Of a stretch of DNA of 6,625 nucleotides, positions 5,940-6,625 are shown in pieces. This stretch comes from Cyanothece sp. UBA12306. GTDB lineage: Bacteria; Cyanobacteriota; Cyanobacteriia; Cyanobacteriales; Microcystaceae. Made by a program: the position numbers and the translations under genes. The notes under the pieces are model-generated. The model did not search any database, was not told the DNA's origin, and saw nothing but the letters and a program-made list of their open reading frames with translations. Location: contig DLXW01000167.1 of the NCBI GenBank assembly GCA_003448685.1, positions 18,175 to 24,799 of the forward strand, in the 5' to 3' direction. The stretch's first letter is position 1, and the number at the start of each line of letters is the position of its first letter.

Positions 5940-6625
5940 TTAAAAAACCACGTCATCAATCATCTTAGGAACCGCAGAAGTTAATACCTCATTACCCGTT
6001 TCTGTTACTAAAATATCATCTTCAATACGAATACCAATACCTCGCCATCTTTCGGGTATTTCTGGTTGACCTTCGGCCGGTTTAATATCAGGTTTGATGT
6101 AAATTCCAGGTTCAACGGTTAAAACATGGCCAGGTTGTAAAGGAAGCCAATTTTCTTCTCCTTGTTTATAAACCCCTACATCATGAACATCTAAACCTAA
6201 CCAATGACCAGTTCGGTGCATATAAAAAGGCTTATATTTTTCCTCCTTAATTATCTCTTCTAAATCCCCTTTAAGTAAACCCAAATCAATTAATCCTTGG
6301 ACTAAAACACAAACTGCCATATCATGAAACTCATTATAAGGTTGGCCTGGTTGGACTGATTTAATAGCGGTTAATTGTGCTTCTAAAACTAATTCATAAA
6401 TAGCTTTTTGTTCTCCCGTAAACTTACCACTAACGGGAAAAGTTCGGGTAATATCCCCGTTATAATAGCCGTAGGAACAACCCGCATCAATTAACAATAA
6501 ATCATGGTCTTCAATCTGACGATGGTTTTCGATATAATGGAGTATGCAGGCATTAGAACCCGATGCTACAATAGAAGGATAGGCTGGACCAATGCCACCG
6601 TGCAAGCGGAAAGTATGCTCAATTT
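5940..6625 (-). CDS. pepP: Aminopeptidase P (Xaa-Pro aminopeptidase, M24 family), C-terminal half
   Basis: This cytosolic dinuclear metallopeptidase removes an N-terminal residue before proline. The frame enters from the right edge: the codons at 6623-6606 read IEHTFR, matching the family stretch before L-H-G-G, so the gene is 5'-truncated by the window and the TTG at 6605 is an internal Leu. There are 227 full codons visible; whole family members are about 430-440 residues. Numbering from the first full codon, all five expected metal ligands are present: D46 (LLIDAG), D57 (GDITRTFP), H140 (TGHWLGLDVHD), E171 (LTVEPGIYI) and E201 (GIRIEDDILVT). H147 and H29 match other conserved active-site histidines. 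The catalytic (pita-bread) domain is therefore intact and probably active. The gene ends in a TAA 46 nt ahead of the Uma2 gene, with no evident terminator between them. Confidence 0.93.
   Translation of the reverse strand, partial: IEHTFRLHGGIGPAYPSIVASGSNACILHYIENHRQIEDHDLLLIDAGCSYGYYNGDITRTFPVSGKFTGEQKAIYELVLEAQLTAIKSVQPGQPYNEFHDMAVCVLVQGLIDLGLLKGDLEEIIKEEKYKPFYMHRTGHWLGLDVHDVGVYKQGEENWLPLQPGHVLTVEPGIYIKPDIKPAEGQPEIPERWRGIGIRIEDDILVTETGNEVLTSAVPKMIDDVVF

Noticed and set aside
6603..6605. TTG as the start codon of the aminopeptidase
   Set aside because: The frame continues upstream as IEHTFR, which belongs to the conserved part of the family. The true start is outside the window.

Overview
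The window looks like chromosomal DNA of an AT-rich cyanobacterium, probably a unicellular or colonial one. Four things point there: a TamB/Tic236-type protein of cyanobacterial style, a Uma2 (DUF820) protein with a C-terminal coiled coil, two perfect copies of the cyanobacterial HIP1 octamer GCGATCGC, and a generally low GC content. The genus cannot be fixed from this stretch. Every convincing gene lies on the minus strand, so transcription runs from high to low coordinates.

In transcription order the layout is as follows. (1) 6625-5940 is the C-terminal half of an M24 metallopeptidase, aminopeptidase P (pepP), whose 5' end is cut by the window edge. (2) 5893-5186 is a Uma2-family putative nuclease, 46 nt behind pepP and with its own strong ribosome binding site. 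(3) 5185-4963 is an AT-rich spacer. (4) 4962-2893 is a 689-residue protein recognised as the 'DNA phosphorothioation-associated putative methyltransferase' type. Its SAM-binding domain sits between two copies of the same ~165-residue domain. (5) 2808-2338 is a small exported protein with two Excalibur-type calcium-binding repeats. (6) 2337-2028 is a spacer with a hairpin that fits a terminator on the minus strand. (7) 2027-1 is the N-terminal 675 residues of a TamB/Tic236 homologue, still open at the window edge.

The most interesting part is the middle. The methyltransferase and Excalibur genes are bracketed by a 24-nt inverted repeat (2321-2344 and 4960-4983, 21 of 24 positions identical). 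One arm ends at the methyltransferase start codon and the other overlaps the Excalibur stop codon. This suggests a two-gene cassette that moved, or was duplicated, as a unit, or a pair of matched regulatory ends. No transposase or clear target-site duplication is visible, so mobility is an inference. No dnd (DNA phosphorothioation) genes are in the window, so the methyltransferase is an orphan as far as can be seen here.

The flanking genes are ordinary housekeeping or envelope functions: pepP for proline-peptide turnover and tamB for outer-membrane biogenesis. Uma2 proteins are a common, often multicopy, poorly understood cyanobacterial family. There is no evident single pathway joining all five genes.
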